The position numbers and the translations under genes were made by a program. The notes beneath the pieces are model-generated. The model ran no database searches. It saw only the letters and a program-made list of their open reading frames with translations, and was not told the origin of the DNA. 64,000 nt of DNA, from positions 1-64,000 of the forward strand of contig NZ_CALSAN010000007.1 of assembly GCF_943372915.1 (NCBI RefSeq). Reading direction: 5' to 3'. This stretch comes from Ferrovibrio terrae_A. GTDB taxonomy: Bacteria; Pseudomonadota; Alphaproteobacteria; Ferrovibrionales; Ferrovibrionaceae. Every line of letters starts with the position of its first letter. Within the stretch, counting starts at the first letter, position 1. Positions 42,324-52,151 of this stretch are shown piece after piece.

Positions 42324-43210
42324 GGCGTCCTCCTCGCCGTTAGCAACCCCAGGCGATACAGCCCGGTTGCCGCAGCATCTTCCGGCGCCACATCGGCATC
42401 CATGCCGAGGAAGGCGAAAGCCTTCCGGTAACGCATCGTCAGCACGCCGGTTCCGACGATGACGACCTTTCCAGCCCAGGCGGTCGCCCGCAACTCATGG
42501 CCGATCAGGATACCTGAAAGATAGTGCGTCGCAGCCACCGCGGAAAGCTCATTAAACAGCCTTCGCGTGCGCACACTGAACAGATGGTGCAGCAGGCCGT
42601 CCGGCTGGCCGGATAGGGCAAGGCCGGCTTCAAAGGCCGCGGTATCCAGGTCCGGGCCGTTTTCCGCCTGTAACATCGCGGCGATCAGGCCATGGCTGCT
42701 CAGCAGGGCGAAAACTTCGCCAGTCATCGCCGTGGCAAAATCGGTGATGCGACCACCGCGGATTTGGACATGCTTGGAATGGGTGCCGGGTAAGCAGATC
42801 GTGACATCGCCGGCCAGATCGAGACCGAAAATCTGGGTTTCCTCGCCGCGCATGACATCGGGGATGCCATCCTTATTGCGGCAGGACAGGCCGGGCACGA
42901 TATGCGCCAGGCGCCCGCCGCCAAGCTCGACCGGACATAGCTTGCCGGACAGGTCCGCCAGGCTGGCCGGACATTCGGCGTAAGGAACCTCGCGCCAGCC
43001 CTGCCGGCTGCCCACCATGCCGGACAGCAACACGGTCGCGGCCGGGTCGGCCTGCAGCCAATCGCCAATCTGCTGCTGCAGGACGGCGGCATAGTCGGTC
43101 GGCGTCAGGCTGACGATGCCGGAGGCAGCAACACGGCGTTCCAGGACCGTGCCATCGGCCGCCATGCGATAGGCACGAAAGCCGCTGCTGCCCCAGTCTA
43201 TCCCGATCAT
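42320..43210 (-). CDS. dgoK: 2-dehydro-3-deoxygalactonokinase
   Basis: This 296-aa kinase shows DgoK marks: IGIDWGSSGFRAYR (phosphate-1 loop), LLSGMVGSRQGWREVPY, RGEETQIFGL and CLPGTHSKHV. It phosphorylates 2-keto-3-deoxygalactonate at O-6. It starts 12 bp after the ABC ATPase gene and is translationally coupled to dgoA, so import, phosphorylation and cleavage are made together. Confidence 0.95.
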   Translation of the reverse strand: MIGIDWGSSGFRAYRMAADGTVLERRVAASGIVSLTPTDYAAVLQQQIGDWLQADPAATVLLSGMVGSRQGWREVPYAECPASLADLSGKLCPVELGGGRLAHIVPGLSCRNKDGIPDVMRGEETQIFGLDLAGDVTICLPGTHSKHVQIRGGRITDFATAMTGEVFALLSSHGLIAAMLQAENGPDLDTAAFEAGLALSGQPDGLLHHLFSVRTRRLFNELSAVAATHYLSGILIGHELRATAWAGKVVIVGTGVLTMRYRKAFAFLGMDADVAPEDAAATGLYRLGLLTARRTP

Positions 43211-43222
43211 GCCAGCTGCTGC

Positions 43223-44296
43223 TCAGGCCGACAGGCGTCGCCCTGTAGCAGAATCGAAGAGATGCACGCGATCGAGTTGCGGCATCAGATGCATCTTGCC
43301 ACCGGGATTGAACCCGTGCCGCTCGCTGAAAACACCGCAAATCTGCGCGCCGCTGAGGTCGGCATAGACAAAGGTACTGGCGCCGGTCGGCTCAACCACG
43401 CCCACGGTCACCGGCAGCCCCTGGCTATCCGATGGCGACAGATGCTCGGGCCGGATGCCATAGACCACTGCCTGGCCATCCTGGCCGATGATGTTGCCAT
43501 TGAGCGGCAGATCGATGCCGGCATCGGTGGATACCCAGCTGCGCGCCGCATCGCGGCGCAACGTGCCGCGAATCAGATTGATGGCCGGCGAACCGATGAA
43601 GCCGGCGACGAACAGATTGGCGGGGCGGTCATAAAGCTCAAGCGGCGTGCCGATCTGCTCGACGATGCCGTCATGCATCACCACGATGCGGTCCGCCATG
43701 GTCATCGCCTCGATCTGGTCATGGGTGACGTAGATCGAGGTGGTTTTCAGCTGCTGATGCAGGGCCTTGATTTCAGTGCGCATCTGCACGCGGAGCTTGG
43801 CATCCAGGTTACTGAGCGGTTCGTCAAACAGGAAGACCTGCGGATTGCGCACAATGGCACGCCCCATGGCGACGCGCTGGCGCTGTCCGCCCGACAGCTG
43901 TTTGGGATAACGGTCCAGCAGGGCATCGAGACCAAGAATCTCCGAGGCACGCTTGACCCGCTCGCCGATCGTGTCCCGATCGGCTTTGCGCAGCTTCAGC
44001 GAAAAGCCCATATTCTCGCGCACCGTCATATGCGGATAGAGCGCATAATTCTGGAACACCATGGCGATATCCCGGTCTTTCGACGGAATTTCGTTCACCA
44101 CCCGCTCGCCGATGCGAACGATGCCACCCGAGATCTCCTCCAGACCGGCGATCATGCGCAGAAGCGTGGACTTGCCGCAGCCGGACGGGCCAACCAGAAC
44201 GACGAACTCGCCATCCGGGATCGCAATATCGATGCCGTGGACCACTTCCAGCGCGCCATAGCGTTTGCGCACCGCTTCCACACTCACGCTCGCCAT
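43223..44296 (-). CDS. sugar ABC transporter ATP-binding protein (UgpC/MsmK type)
   Basis: The 357-aa protein has an ABC domain (Walker A GPSGCGKST, signature LSGGQRQR, Walker B LFDEPLSNLDAKLR, H-loop VTHDQIEAMTMADR) and a C-terminal TOBE/OB domain (about 240-357), the MalK/UgpC layout used by CUT1 importers. It powers the two permeases encoded upstream. The 40-bp gap to the permease is the largest within this operon. Confidence 0.95.
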   Translation of the reverse strand: MASVSVEAVRKRYGALEVVHGIDIAIPDGEFVVLVGPSGCGKSTLLRMIAGLEEISGGIVRIGERVVNEIPSKDRDIAMVFQNYALYPHMTVRENMGFSLKLRKADRDTIGERVKRASEILGLDALLDRYPKQLSGGQRQRVAMGRAIVRNPQVFLFDEPLSNLDAKLRVQMRTEIKALHQQLKTTSIYVTHDQIEAMTMADRIVVMHDGIVEQIGTPLELYDRPANLFVAGFIGSPAINLIRGTLRRDAARSWVSTDAGIDLPLNGNIIGQDGQAVVYGIRPEHLSPSDSQGLPVTVGVVEPTGASTFVYADLSGAQICGVFSERHGFNPGGKMHLMPQLDRVHLFDSATGRRLSA

Positions 44297-44336
44297 TTCA
44301 AACTCCCTGTTACTCTTTTTATTGTCGTCGCAAGAA

Positions 44337-45179
44337 TTACGACTTCACTGCCCCCGCAGTGAGGCCGGACACCATGTAACGCCGGAACACGTAGTAGATC
44401 GCCGCCGGCGGCAATGCATAAACCGCACCCGTCGCCATCAGCACATTGAACGGCGCATCGTCGGTGGTGAGAAAATGACCAAGCGCCACGGCCAGGGTGA
44501 TATCCTTGTCCGCCGACAGCAGCAGGAACGCATAAAGATACTCGTTCCAGGCCAGCAGCAGGGCATAGGTACCAATCGCCACCAGCGACGGCGCCATCAG
44601 CGGCAAATAGATCAGGCGGAAAATCTGCAGCGGGCTGGCGCCATCGATGCGAGCGGCTTCGTCCAGTTCATAGGGCAGCTTGTCGGCATATTGCTTCAGC
44701 ACCCAGATGGCATAAGGCGAAGCGAAGGTCACCATGGTCAGGATCAGCGACCATTGCGTGTTGAGCAGGCCATAGACGCCCATCACCTTGTACATCGGGA
44801 TCGCCAGGAAGGCCGGCGGGATCAGATAGGTCGCCAGCGCCATATTGGAGACCAAGCGGCCGCCGCGCACCCGCAGACGGCTGATTGCAAAGGTGGCGGT
44901 GGAGGCAATGACCAGCGTGATGACACAGACCATCACGGCGACGAAAGCGCTGTTCCACAATTGCTGCCAGAAATGCTCGAGATAGTAGTGACCCTGCTTT
45001 ACGACGGTCTCGTAATTTTCCAGCGTCGGACGCGATGGCCAGAGCGCGCCGGCAAAGGTCTCCACGCGCGGCGTGATCGACATGACAAACAGATGATAAA
45101 TCGGGATCAGCGTCCAGACGAAGATGATGACTCCAAGCAACATCAGGCGCGCTTCAACTAGGACTTTACGCAGACTCAT
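44337..45179 (-). CDS. carbohydrate ABC transporter permease, MalG type
   Basis: The 280-aa protein has six membrane helices with the CUT1 EAA loop (ELDEAARIDGASPLQIFRLI) that docks the ATPase. It forms the channel together with the MalF-type protein, whose gene ends in a four-base overlap with its start. Confidence 0.95.
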   Translation of the reverse strand: MSLRKVLVEARLMLLGVIIFVWTLIPIYHLFVMSITPRVETFAGALWPSRPTLENYETVVKQGHYYLEHFWQQLWNSAFVAVMVCVITLVIASTATFAISRLRVRGGRLVSNMALATYLIPPAFLAIPMYKVMGVYGLLNTQWSLILTMVTFASPYAIWVLKQYADKLPYELDEAARIDGASPLQIFRLIYLPLMAPSLVAIGTYALLLAWNEYLYAFLLLSADKDITLAVALGHFLTTDDAPFNVLMATGAVYALPPAAIYYVFRRYMVSGLTAGAVKS

Positions 45180-46054
45180 GGCTGCTCGCCTTTTCTCATC
45201 CGCCGCAGCATGAGCACCAGCAGCGGCAGCATCACCGGCAGCGCCACGACCACGGTGGTGACACCCACCTCGACTTCCGACATGCCGAAGGCATACCGAA
45301 TGCCCAGCGTGGCGAGCGTCTGTGTCGAATCAGCCGGCCCACCGCCTGTCAGCAGATAGATCGAGTTGAAATCGCCCAGGCTCATGATGGTCGAGAGCAA
45401 TGTGCAGGTGATGTAGAGATTCCGCATGCTCGGGAAGGTGACATAGAAGAATTTCTGCAGCGGACTGGCGCCATCGACATCGGCGGATTCATAGAGATCC
45501 TTCGGGATCGCCAGACGGCCGGCCAGCATGATCAGGGTCCAGAACGGCAGATATTTCCAGATATGCACCAGGGAGATCATCCCCAGTCCACTCCAGCGGT
45601 CGAGCAGCCAGTTCGGCCCGTCTTCCAGCGTGAGGCGGAAGATCAGCGAATTGAGCATGCCCCACTCGGCATTGAGCATCCAGCGGAAGGACAGGATGGT
45701 GGGAATCGAGGGAATCGCCCAGGGCAGGATGAAGATCACGCTGAGCCAGCGAATCCAGCGCTTCTCATGCACGAAGAAGCCGGACAGCAGCAAGGCCAGG
45801 AACAGCTTGATGTTCACCGCCACGCCGAGGAAGACCACAGTGTTGACGATGGTGCGCGTGAAGACCGGATCGGTCCAGAGCCGCACATAGCTTTTGGGAT
45901 TGGTGCCCAGGATCAGGCCATAGCCGACCGGGTAGATCACCAGGGTGAGGAACAGAACGATATAGGGCACGAGGAAAATGAGACCCCAGATCGCCTCTTG
46001 CGAGAGACGACCTGGGGCCTTTTCCCCGGCTTGCACGTCGATAACAGCAACCAC
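45176..46054 (-). CDS. carbohydrate ABC transporter permease, MalF type
   Basis: The 292-aa protein has six helices and the EAA-loop sequence LYESADVDGASPLQKFFYVT. A short cytoplasmic N-terminus, MVAVIDVQAGEKAPGRLSQ, precedes the first helix. It pairs with the MalG-type permease. It follows the binding-protein gene by 22 bp. Confidence 0.95.
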   Translation of the reverse strand: MVAVIDVQAGEKAPGRLSQEAIWGLIFLVPYIVLFLTLVIYPVGYGLILGTNPKSYVRLWTDPVFTRTIVNTVVFLGVAVNIKLFLALLLSGFFVHEKRWIRWLSVIFILPWAIPSIPTILSFRWMLNAEWGMLNSLIFRLTLEDGPNWLLDRWSGLGMISLVHIWKYLPFWTLIMLAGRLAIPKDLYESADVDGASPLQKFFYVTFPSMRNLYITCTLLSTIMSLGDFNSIYLLTGGGPADSTQTLATLGIRYAFGMSEVEVGVTTVVVALPVMLPLLVLMLRRMRKGEQP

Positions 46055-46076
46055 GACGATCAGCCGCTACTCAGAC

Positions 46077-47471
46077 TCAGCCTTCGACCAGCTGCTTGAT
46101 GCGGGCGAACATCTCGTCGACCGCCTGCTCGGGCGAAACCTTGTCCTGGACGACGCGCGACATGGCACGACCCCACACATTCTCCGCATTCACCGTGGTG
46201 AACTTGTAGTTATAGACGAACGGGAACGGCACGGTCGGCTGCTTCACGAACTGCTGGTACACATTCTTGCGATGCTGGTCTTCCTGCCAGAAGGGGCGTT
46301 CCGCCGCTTCCTTGGTGACCGGGAACCAGCGCCCGAGCGAACCCTCGGTATAGGGGATCAGATTCTCGGGCTGGGCCAGGAAAGCGAGGAATTCCTTGGC
46401 ACGCTTCTTGTTCGGCGCATCGGCAAAGGCCACCGCCAGCTTGATCGACACCAGATTCGGCAGTGGCTGCCCATCGGGCTTGGCCGGCCAGTTGGTGGTG
46501 CGGATCAGGTCATAGTAGTTGGTCTTAGCCTGGTCGCGATCCTTCTGCTCCTTGGCATTCATCATGTCGTCCATGTGCTTGCCGGGCAGCGAGATGGTCG
46601 CGTTATGCGTCATCGGGGTTGTCTTGTTGTGGAAGGCAACGTTGTTGTCGACATCCTTCCACGACAGCGAACCGGGCGGGGTGCAGCCCTTGACCACGAT
46701 ATCCGTGTAGTCCTTCAGCGCGGCAACCATGCCCGCCTTGATCTTCGGATCGGTGATCAGCAGCTTGCCGTCCTTGTCGACCGGCATCGCGTTATAGGCA
46801 TTCACATAGGAAAGGAAGCTGTAGAAGGTATCCGAAGCTTCCACTGACGAGGGGTGGCCGATGCCGTAGACGCGCTTGCCCTTGGCGCGCAGGCCGGGCT
46901 GCACCTTGTCACACCAGAAGGACCAGTAGCCCTTCCAGTCCTTCGGGATGTCGGTTTCCTTGAAACCGGCTTCCTCGACCATGTCCTTCCAGTAATTCGC
47001 ATGCATGGTCTGCTGGTAGATCGGCATGCCGTAATAGGCGCGCTTGCCACCCGGACCCTGCAGGAAAGCCGTATCCAGCACGCCGGCCAGGAACTTGTCC
47101 TTGTTCGGCGTGATGACATCCGACAGATCTTCCAGCTTGCCTTCATAGGCCCACTTGCCGGCCGTGCGGAAATCGAAGGTCCAGCCGAAAGCCACGTCCG
47201 GCGGGGTCTTGGCTTCCACCGCCGACACGGCCTTGGTGATGATGTCTTCGACACCGAACAGGCTGAGTTCGACGGTCACGCCGGTCTTCTGCTTGAAGCG
47301 GTCAATCACCGCATTCAGCGCGACGTCCTCCGCCGGGTAGAAGCCCTTGTTGAACCAGACGGTCAGCTTTTCCTGGGCCTGTGCAGGCATTGCACCGGCC
47401 AGAACCGCGCCGCCCAATACCGCGCCGGCGAGAATCCGACCCGCGGTTTTACGCATGGTTGACTTACGCAT
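46077..47471 (-). CDS. extracellular solute-binding protein of a CUT1 sugar/sugar-acid importer
   Basis: The 464-aa protein has a long Sec signal peptide (about 1-33, ending PAQAQ) and the family 1 binding-protein pattern: LTVWFNKGFYPAEDVALNAV, then FKQKTGVTVELSLFG. It should capture the pathway's sugar or sugar acid in the periplasm. GGAGGAATAAAA precedes the ATG at 47471. It leads the transcript SBP-permease-permease-ATPase-dgoK-dgoA, and a candidate GntR operator lies 74 bp upstream. The lack of the usual MalE-type maltose motifs leaves the ligand open; neighbours suggest a galactonate-like acid or its sugar or oligomer. Confidence 0.93.
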   Translation of the reverse strand: MRKSTMRKTAGRILAGAVLGGAVLAGAMPAQAQEKLTVWFNKGFYPAEDVALNAVIDRFKQKTGVTVELSLFGVEDIITKAVSAVEAKTPPDVAFGWTFDFRTAGKWAYEGKLEDLSDVITPNKDKFLAGVLDTAFLQGPGGKRAYYGMPIYQQTMHANYWKDMVEEAGFKETDIPKDWKGYWSFWCDKVQPGLRAKGKRVYGIGHPSSVEASDTFYSFLSYVNAYNAMPVDKDGKLLITDPKIKAGMVAALKDYTDIVVKGCTPPGSLSWKDVDNNVAFHNKTTPMTHNATISLPGKHMDDMMNAKEQKDRDQAKTNYYDLIRTTNWPAKPDGQPLPNLVSIKLAVAFADAPNKKRAKEFLAFLAQPENLIPYTEGSLGRWFPVTKEAAERPFWQEDQHRKNVYQQFVKQPTVPFPFVYNYKFTTVNAENVWGRAMSRVVQDKVSPEQAVDEMFARIKQLVEG

Positions 47472-47544
47472 TTTTATTCCTCCCTGCCTGACCCGTTGTG
47501 GGTTTTTCTATCGGTTACCGATGCAACGCGGCATTCTTCGTAGC

Positions 47545-47560
47545 ATCTTATATATCAGTT
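47545..47560. promoter_or_regulatory. candidate GntR operator, copy A (ABC-dgoKA operon)
   Basis: ATCTTATATATCAGTT, one base short of the perfect palindrome at copy C. It sits 74 bp before the binding-protein start, in the promoter interval between that gene and the IlvD-type dehydratase gene. Confidence 0.7.
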
Positions 47561-47644
47561 TAACCAGCGGAACGCGCCCTGCCAAGCCCCCATTGCCGCC
47601 TTTCATTCACGGGCGGAACAGGCGTTGCAAAGAGCATTATTCCC

Positions 47645-49423
47645 TTAGTGGTTATGCCGCGGCACACCAAAGGTTTCGGCAATGCGCTGGTAATCCGTGG
47701 CGAAATCCAGACAGCCGCCTGTGGACAACTGACCCACATGCTGGCGTTGCAGTTCCTGCCATGGCGTCTGGTTCACCAGCTTCGGCGGAACCCAGGCCTT
47801 GCGGCGGCGCTCCAGCTCATCCTTCGGAATTAAAATGTCGGCACTCCGCTTGTTCAGGTCGATGCGGATCCGGTCGCCGGTCTGCAGCAGCGCCAGGCCG
47901 CCGCCAATGGCGGCTTCGGGCGAAGCATTGAGGATGGAGGGGCTGCCCGAGGTGCCGCTCTGGCGGCCATCCCCGATGCAGGGCAACAGATTGATGCCCT
48001 GTTTCACCAGCCGATCAGGCGGCAGCATGTTCACCACCTCGGCCGCACCCGGATATCCGATCGGGCCGGTATTGCGGATGACGAGGATGCTGTTCTCGTC
48101 GACCGGCAGCTTGGGATCGTTGATCCGCGCGTGGTAATCCTCCGGTCCCTCGAAGACAATGGCTGTGCCCTCGAAGGCATTGGGATCGCCCGGGCGTTCG
48201 AGATATTTCTTGCGGAACTCGGCCGATACCACCGAAGTCTTCATCACCGCCGAATCGAACAGCGTCCCGGACAGCACGGCAAAACCGGCCTCCGGCAGCA
48301 TAGGCTGATTGTAGGGCTTGATCACGTTGCGGTCCTCGCAGACCGCGTCTTTGACGTTCTCGCCCATGGTCTTACCATTCACGGTGAGCGCATCGGCATG
48401 CAGCTTGCCGGCTTCCAGCAGTTCACGCATCACCACCGGCACGCCGCCGGCATGATGGAAGCCCTCGCCCAGATATTCGCCGGCCGGCATCAGGTTGACC
48501 AGCAGCGGCGTGTCGTAACCGACTTTATCCCAGTCCTTCACATCCAGTTCGACGCCCATATGGCGAGCAATGGCATTCAGATGCGGCGGGCAGTTGGTCG
48601 AGGCGCCCAGCGCACTGGCCGCCACGATGGCATTCTCAAACGCCTTGCGGGTCATGATCTGCGACGGCTTGAGGTCTTCATGCACGATCTCGACCGCACG
48701 GCGGCCGGTCTCGTAGGCCATCTGGGCACGCTCGCGATACGGCGCCGGAATAGACGCGCAGCCGGGCAGCGACATGCCCAGTGCTTCCGCCATGCTGTTC
48801 ATCGACAACGCCGTACCCATGGTGTTGCAATGGCCCGGACTGGGCGCAGATGACGCCACCATTTCAAGGAACTGGTCGTAATTGATGCGGCCCGCCGCAA
48901 GCTCCTGGCGCGCGAACCAAACGACCGTGCCCGATCCGGCGCGGGTGCCCTTGTACCAGCCATCCAGCATCGGCCCACCCGACAGCACGATCGCCGGGAT
49001 ATCCACGGTGGCAGCCGCCATCAGCATGCCCGGCGTGGTTTTGTCGCAGCCGGTGGTCAGCACCACGCCGTCGAGCGGATAGGAATACAGCAGCTCGGCC
49101 AGGGTCAGATACAGCAGATTGCGATCCAGCGCCGCGGTCGGCCGCTTGCCCGTCTCCTGGATCGGATGGGTGGGGAATTCAAACGGAATGCCGCCGGCAT
49201 CGCGGATCCCTTCGCGCACACGCTTGGCCAGTTCGATATGATGGCGATTGCAGGGCGATAGGTCACTGCCGGACTGGGCGATACCGATGATCGGCTTGCC
49301 GCCACGCAGCTCGGCCAGGGTGAGGCCGAAATTCAGATAGCGCTCGAGATATAGCGCGGTCATGCCCGGATCATGCGGGTTGTCGAACCATTCGCGGCTG
49401 CGCAGTTTTTTCTTCTCGGTCAT
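47645..49423 (-). CDS. IlvD/Edd-family sugar-acid dehydratase
   Basis: The 592-aa protein belongs to the Fe-S dehydratase family: QSGSDLSPCNRHH, LTTGCDKTTPGMLMA and CIGDGRQSGTSGSPSILN contain the cluster and Mg2+-site residues. Length and motifs match the sugar-acid branch (L-arabonate, D-xylonate, D-galactonate or D-gluconate dehydratases) rather than IlvD of branched amino-acid synthesis. It would make a 2-keto-3-deoxy sugar acid for the nearby kinases. It is the last gene of the gntR-DMT-dehydratase operon. Confidence 0.92.
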   Translation of the reverse strand: MTEKKKLRSREWFDNPHDPGMTALYLERYLNFGLTLAELRGGKPIIGIAQSGSDLSPCNRHHIELAKRVREGIRDAGGIPFEFPTHPIQETGKRPTAALDRNLLYLTLAELLYSYPLDGVVLTTGCDKTTPGMLMAAATVDIPAIVLSGGPMLDGWYKGTRAGSGTVVWFARQELAAGRINYDQFLEMVASSAPSPGHCNTMGTALSMNSMAEALGMSLPGCASIPAPYRERAQMAYETGRRAVEIVHEDLKPSQIMTRKAFENAIVAASALGASTNCPPHLNAIARHMGVELDVKDWDKVGYDTPLLVNLMPAGEYLGEGFHHAGGVPVVMRELLEAGKLHADALTVNGKTMGENVKDAVCEDRNVIKPYNQPMLPEAGFAVLSGTLFDSAVMKTSVVSAEFRKKYLERPGDPNAFEGTAIVFEGPEDYHARINDPKLPVDENSILVIRNTGPIGYPGAAEVVNMLPPDRLVKQGINLLPCIGDGRQSGTSGSPSILNASPEAAIGGGLALLQTGDRIRIDLNKRSADILIPKDELERRRKAWVPPKLVNQTPWQELQRQHVGQLSTGGCLDFATDYQRIAETFGVPRHNH

Positions 49424-49451
49424 ATGGGGCTCCCTCGAACCAAATCGAACT

Positions 49452-50348
49452 TTATGTCGTCTTCACCTGTCGTTCGCGATGCAGGACGAACAATCCGCTC
49501 GCAACGATAATTCCAGCACCCAGCAGCATCAGTGGCGTCGGCAGGTCGGCAAAGAACAGCCAGCCCAGCAGGATCGCCCAGAGCAGCGAGGTGTAGGTAT
49601 AGGGCACCACCACGGCGGCGGGTGCCAGCCGCAGGCCCTGGTTCACGCAGGCATGGGCGCCCGTCGCCACCACGCCGATCAATACAAGATAGCCGATGCC
49701 GGAGGCATCGATCGGCGCCCAGCCCCAGGGCAGGGTCAGCAGCCCGGCGGCACCGACGGCCAGCGTGTGATAGACGATCAGCGACAATGCCCCGGTCTGC
49801 CGCAGCTGGCGCGTGACGATCATCATCAGCGCATAGGCTGTGGAGCCAGCCAGCGCGATCAGCGCCGGCGCTGTAAACATGCCGCCTTCGGGCTGCAGCA
49901 CCAGCAGCACGCCGATGAAGCCGACCGCCACGGCCACGCCGCGACGCCAGCCGACCATTTCACCCAGCAAGGGGATTGCCAGCACCGTGACGATCAATGG
50001 CGTCGCCTGATAGACCGACATCACATCGGCTAAAGGCAGATAACGGACCGAGAGATAGAAACAGGCGACTTCAGCGACGATCAGCATCAGGCGCACGATC
50101 TGCCGGCCCGGCTGGGCCAGCACGAATACCTCGCGCCAGCCGGTCTTGTGTACCAGAGGCAGCAAAACGACCAGCGCCGCCGCTGAGCGGATGAACAGCA
50201 GCTGGCCGACTGCCACGCTGGCCACCATCCATTTGCCCAGCGCATCATTGAAGGTGAACAATGCCGTGCCCAGCAGCATGAACAGGATGCCATGCCAGTG
50301 ACTGGTCTCGGCTGGACTGCCGGCGTTACTCAAGGCACGCTCGGCCAT
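49452..50348 (-). CDS. EamA/DMT family transporter in the sugar-acid operon
   Basis: The 298-aa protein has ten helices in two EamA repeats (FTFNDALGKWMVASVAVGQ, YLSVRYLPLADVMSVYQATP). It starts two bases after the GntR gene and ends 28 bp before the dehydratase, so it is part of the sugar-acid transcript and may move a substrate or by-product of the pathway. The family is better known for amino-acid and nucleotide-sugar export. Confidence 0.88.
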   Translation of the reverse strand: MAERALSNAGSPAETSHWHGILFMLLGTALFTFNDALGKWMVASVAVGQLLFIRSAAALVVLLPLVHKTGWREVFVLAQPGRQIVRLMLIVAEVACFYLSVRYLPLADVMSVYQATPLIVTVLAIPLLGEMVGWRRGVAVAVGFIGVLLVLQPEGGMFTAPALIALAGSTAYALMMIVTRQLRQTGALSLIVYHTLAVGAAGLLTLPWGWAPIDASGIGYLVLIGVVATGAHACVNQGLRLAPAAVVVPYTYTSLLWAILLGWLFFADLPTPLMLLGAGIIVASGLFVLHRERQVKTT

Positions 50349-50350
50349 GA

Positions 50351-51058
50351 CTAGCTGCTCCGCCTGTCCCGGCCGCGCGCCTGTTCATGCAGGATGATCT
50401 GGTAGTCGCGCGAGGCAGCGCGGATATGGACGCCCAACAGAGTGAGCGCCTTGGTACGCTCCTTGGCGCGCAGCAGCTTGACGATATTCTGATGCTCCGC
50501 GAGGGAGTCCTCGACCGTTCGGCTTTTCGAGGTGACGCTGGCGCGCAGGGCCTGGATTTTCATTTCCAGCTGCTGGTGCGCCTGGGTCAGGAAACGGTTG
50601 TTCGCCCGAGTCAGAATATGCAGGTGATATTCGGTATCCAGCCTGCGATAGGCCGGGATATCACCATCCGCCACCGCCTTGGCCATGCGCCTTACATTCT
50701 GTTCCAGGGCGTCCAACAGCCCGGCCTCGTCATTGGCCAGCGCATCGCGCAGCGCGGCGGCTTCCAGGATGACGCGGTACTGACACATCTCGGCTGCTTC
50801 TTCGGGCGCCAGCGAAAAGACAAAACTGCCGCGCTGCGGCTGGATATCGACCAGCCCCTCCAGCTTGAGCTGCAGCAAAGCTTCGCGCACCGGTGTCTTG
50901 GAAATGCCGAGCTGGGCCGCCAGAACATTTTCCGACAGCGCCTCTCCCAACATCAATTCGCCATTGGTAATCCGCCCCCGGACATGGTCCTTCACCAGTT
51001 CGGTGAGGGACTTCGGGCGCTCCAGCCGTGTGGTGCGGGCTGCGCTCTGTTTTGCCAT
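50351..51058 (-). CDS. GntR-family (FadR/FCD subfamily) transcriptional regulator
   Basis: The 235-aa protein has a winged helix-turn-helix at about 17-80 (LTELVKDHVRGRITNGELML, SENVLAAQLGISKTPVREAL) and a C-terminal FCD ligand domain (about 90-215) with the Asp/His residues that hold a metal near the effector. Effectors in this subgroup are often sugar acids. It leads the DMT-dehydratase operon and lies opposite the PfkB kinase; a candidate operator lies in the shared promoter, so autoregulation is likely. Confidence 0.93.
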   Translation of the reverse strand: MAKQSAARTTRLERPKSLTELVKDHVRGRITNGELMLGEALSENVLAAQLGISKTPVREALLQLKLEGLVDIQPQRGSFVFSLAPEEAAEMCQYRVILEAAALRDALANDEAGLLDALEQNVRRMAKAVADGDIPAYRRLDTEYHLHILTRANNRFLTQAHQQLEMKIQALRASVTSKSRTVEDSLAEHQNIVKLLRAKERTKALTLLGVHIRAASRDYQIILHEQARGRDRRSS

Positions 51059-51126
51059 GACGGACGGACCTTTCCTGCCAGCCCACAGCGTAGCAGCGCC
51101 GTCTGGGCCGGTTCAAGCAGGATAGT

Positions 51127-51142
51127 ATCTGATATGCCAGTT
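51127..51142. promoter_or_regulatory. candidate GntR operator, copy B (gntR / PfkB kinase)
   Basis: ATCTGATATGCCAGTT lies in the 140-bp divergent promoter between the gntR start (51058) and the kinase start (51199). It keeps both outer half-sites (ATCTG and CAGTT) of copy C and differs at two central positions. Confidence 0.7.
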
Positions 51143-51198
51143 GACTTGCCCTGCGGTGCCTCTCGGGTTAGGAAGGATCGACAGGAGGCGCAACCGGA

Positions 51199-52146
51199 AT
51201 GGCATTCGACATTCTCTGCCTCGGCGAAGCCATGGTCGAGTTCAACCAGACGGGCGGCGCCGAGAGCGACCAATACTTGCGCGGCTATGGCGGCGACACC
51301 TCGAATTGCGCAATTGCTGCAGCGCGGCAAGGTGCCCATGTCGCCTATTGCACCCTGGTCGGTCAGGATCCGTTCGGCGACCTGCTGCTCGAGCTGTGGC
51401 AACGCGAACAGGTTGATACCAGCCCGGTCGGTCGCCGTGCTGATGCGCCGACGGCAATTTACTTTGTCACCCATGGCGAGGCCGGCCACACCTTCACCTA
51501 CTTCCGCAAGGACTCAGCTGCCAGCCGAATGACCCCGGCCGACCTGCCCGGCGACATACTGGAAAGCACCAAGCTGCTGCATGTGTCAGGAATTACCCTG
51601 GCGGTCAGCGAGTCCCTGCGCGACACGGCCATGACCGCGATCAATCGCATGCGCAAGGCGGGGCGCAAGGTCTCCTTCGACACCAACCTGCGGCTCAAGC
51701 TCTGGCCGCTGGAAACGGCGCGTGCGACGATCCATGCCGCGCTCAAGCTCAGTGATATCGCCCTGCCGAGCCTGGAAGACGCCACCGCGTTGAGTGGCCT
51801 CAGCGATCCGTTGGCGATCCTCGATTTCTATCGCAACATGGGCATTCCGCTGGTGGTACTGAAATGCGGTGCCGATGGCGTGCTGGTGGCCAACAGCGAG
51901 GGCCGCTGGCGCCTGGTCGGCCATCGCGTGCCGACCGTGGATGCCACGGGCGCCGGGGATTGTTTTGATGGCGCATTTCTTGCCGAACTGGTGCGCGGCG
52001 CTAGCCCGCTGGATGCCGTTACTTACGCCAATGCGGCAGCGGCATTGACCACGATCGGCTACGGCGCGGTTGCTCCGATTCCGCGCCGTGCCGCCGTGGA
52101 GGCCTTCTTCCAGTCGGTCGGGCGCAATGCGCCCGGACCGCTCTAG
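51199..52146 (+). CDS. kdgK: PfkB-family kinase, probable 2-keto-3-deoxygluconate kinase
   Basis: The 315-aa protein has both PfkB signatures: YLRGYGGDTSNCAIAAARQG near the N-terminus and DATGAGDCFDGAFLAEL (about 249-265) with the catalytic Asp. The N-terminus DILCLGEAMVEFNQ is typical of KdgK, which makes 2-keto-3-deoxy-6-phosphogluconate. AGGAGG precedes the ATG. With DgoA it would complete a phosphorylative route. It is divergent from gntR. Confidence 0.85.
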   Translation: MAFDILCLGEAMVEFNQTGGAESDQYLRGYGGDTSNCAIAAARQGAHVAYCTLVGQDPFGDLLLELWQREQVDTSPVGRRADAPTAIYFVTHGEAGHTFTYFRKDSAASRMTPADLPGDILESTKLLHVSGITLAVSESLRDTAMTAINRMRKAGRKVSFDTNLRLKLWPLETARATIHAALKLSDIALPSLEDATALSGLSDPLAILDFYRNMGIPLVVLKCGADGVLVANSEGRWRLVGHRVPTVDATGAGDCFDGAFLAELVRGASPLDAVTYANAAAALTTIGYGAVAPIPRRAAVEAFFQSVGRNAPGPL

Positions 52147-52151
52147 GAAAC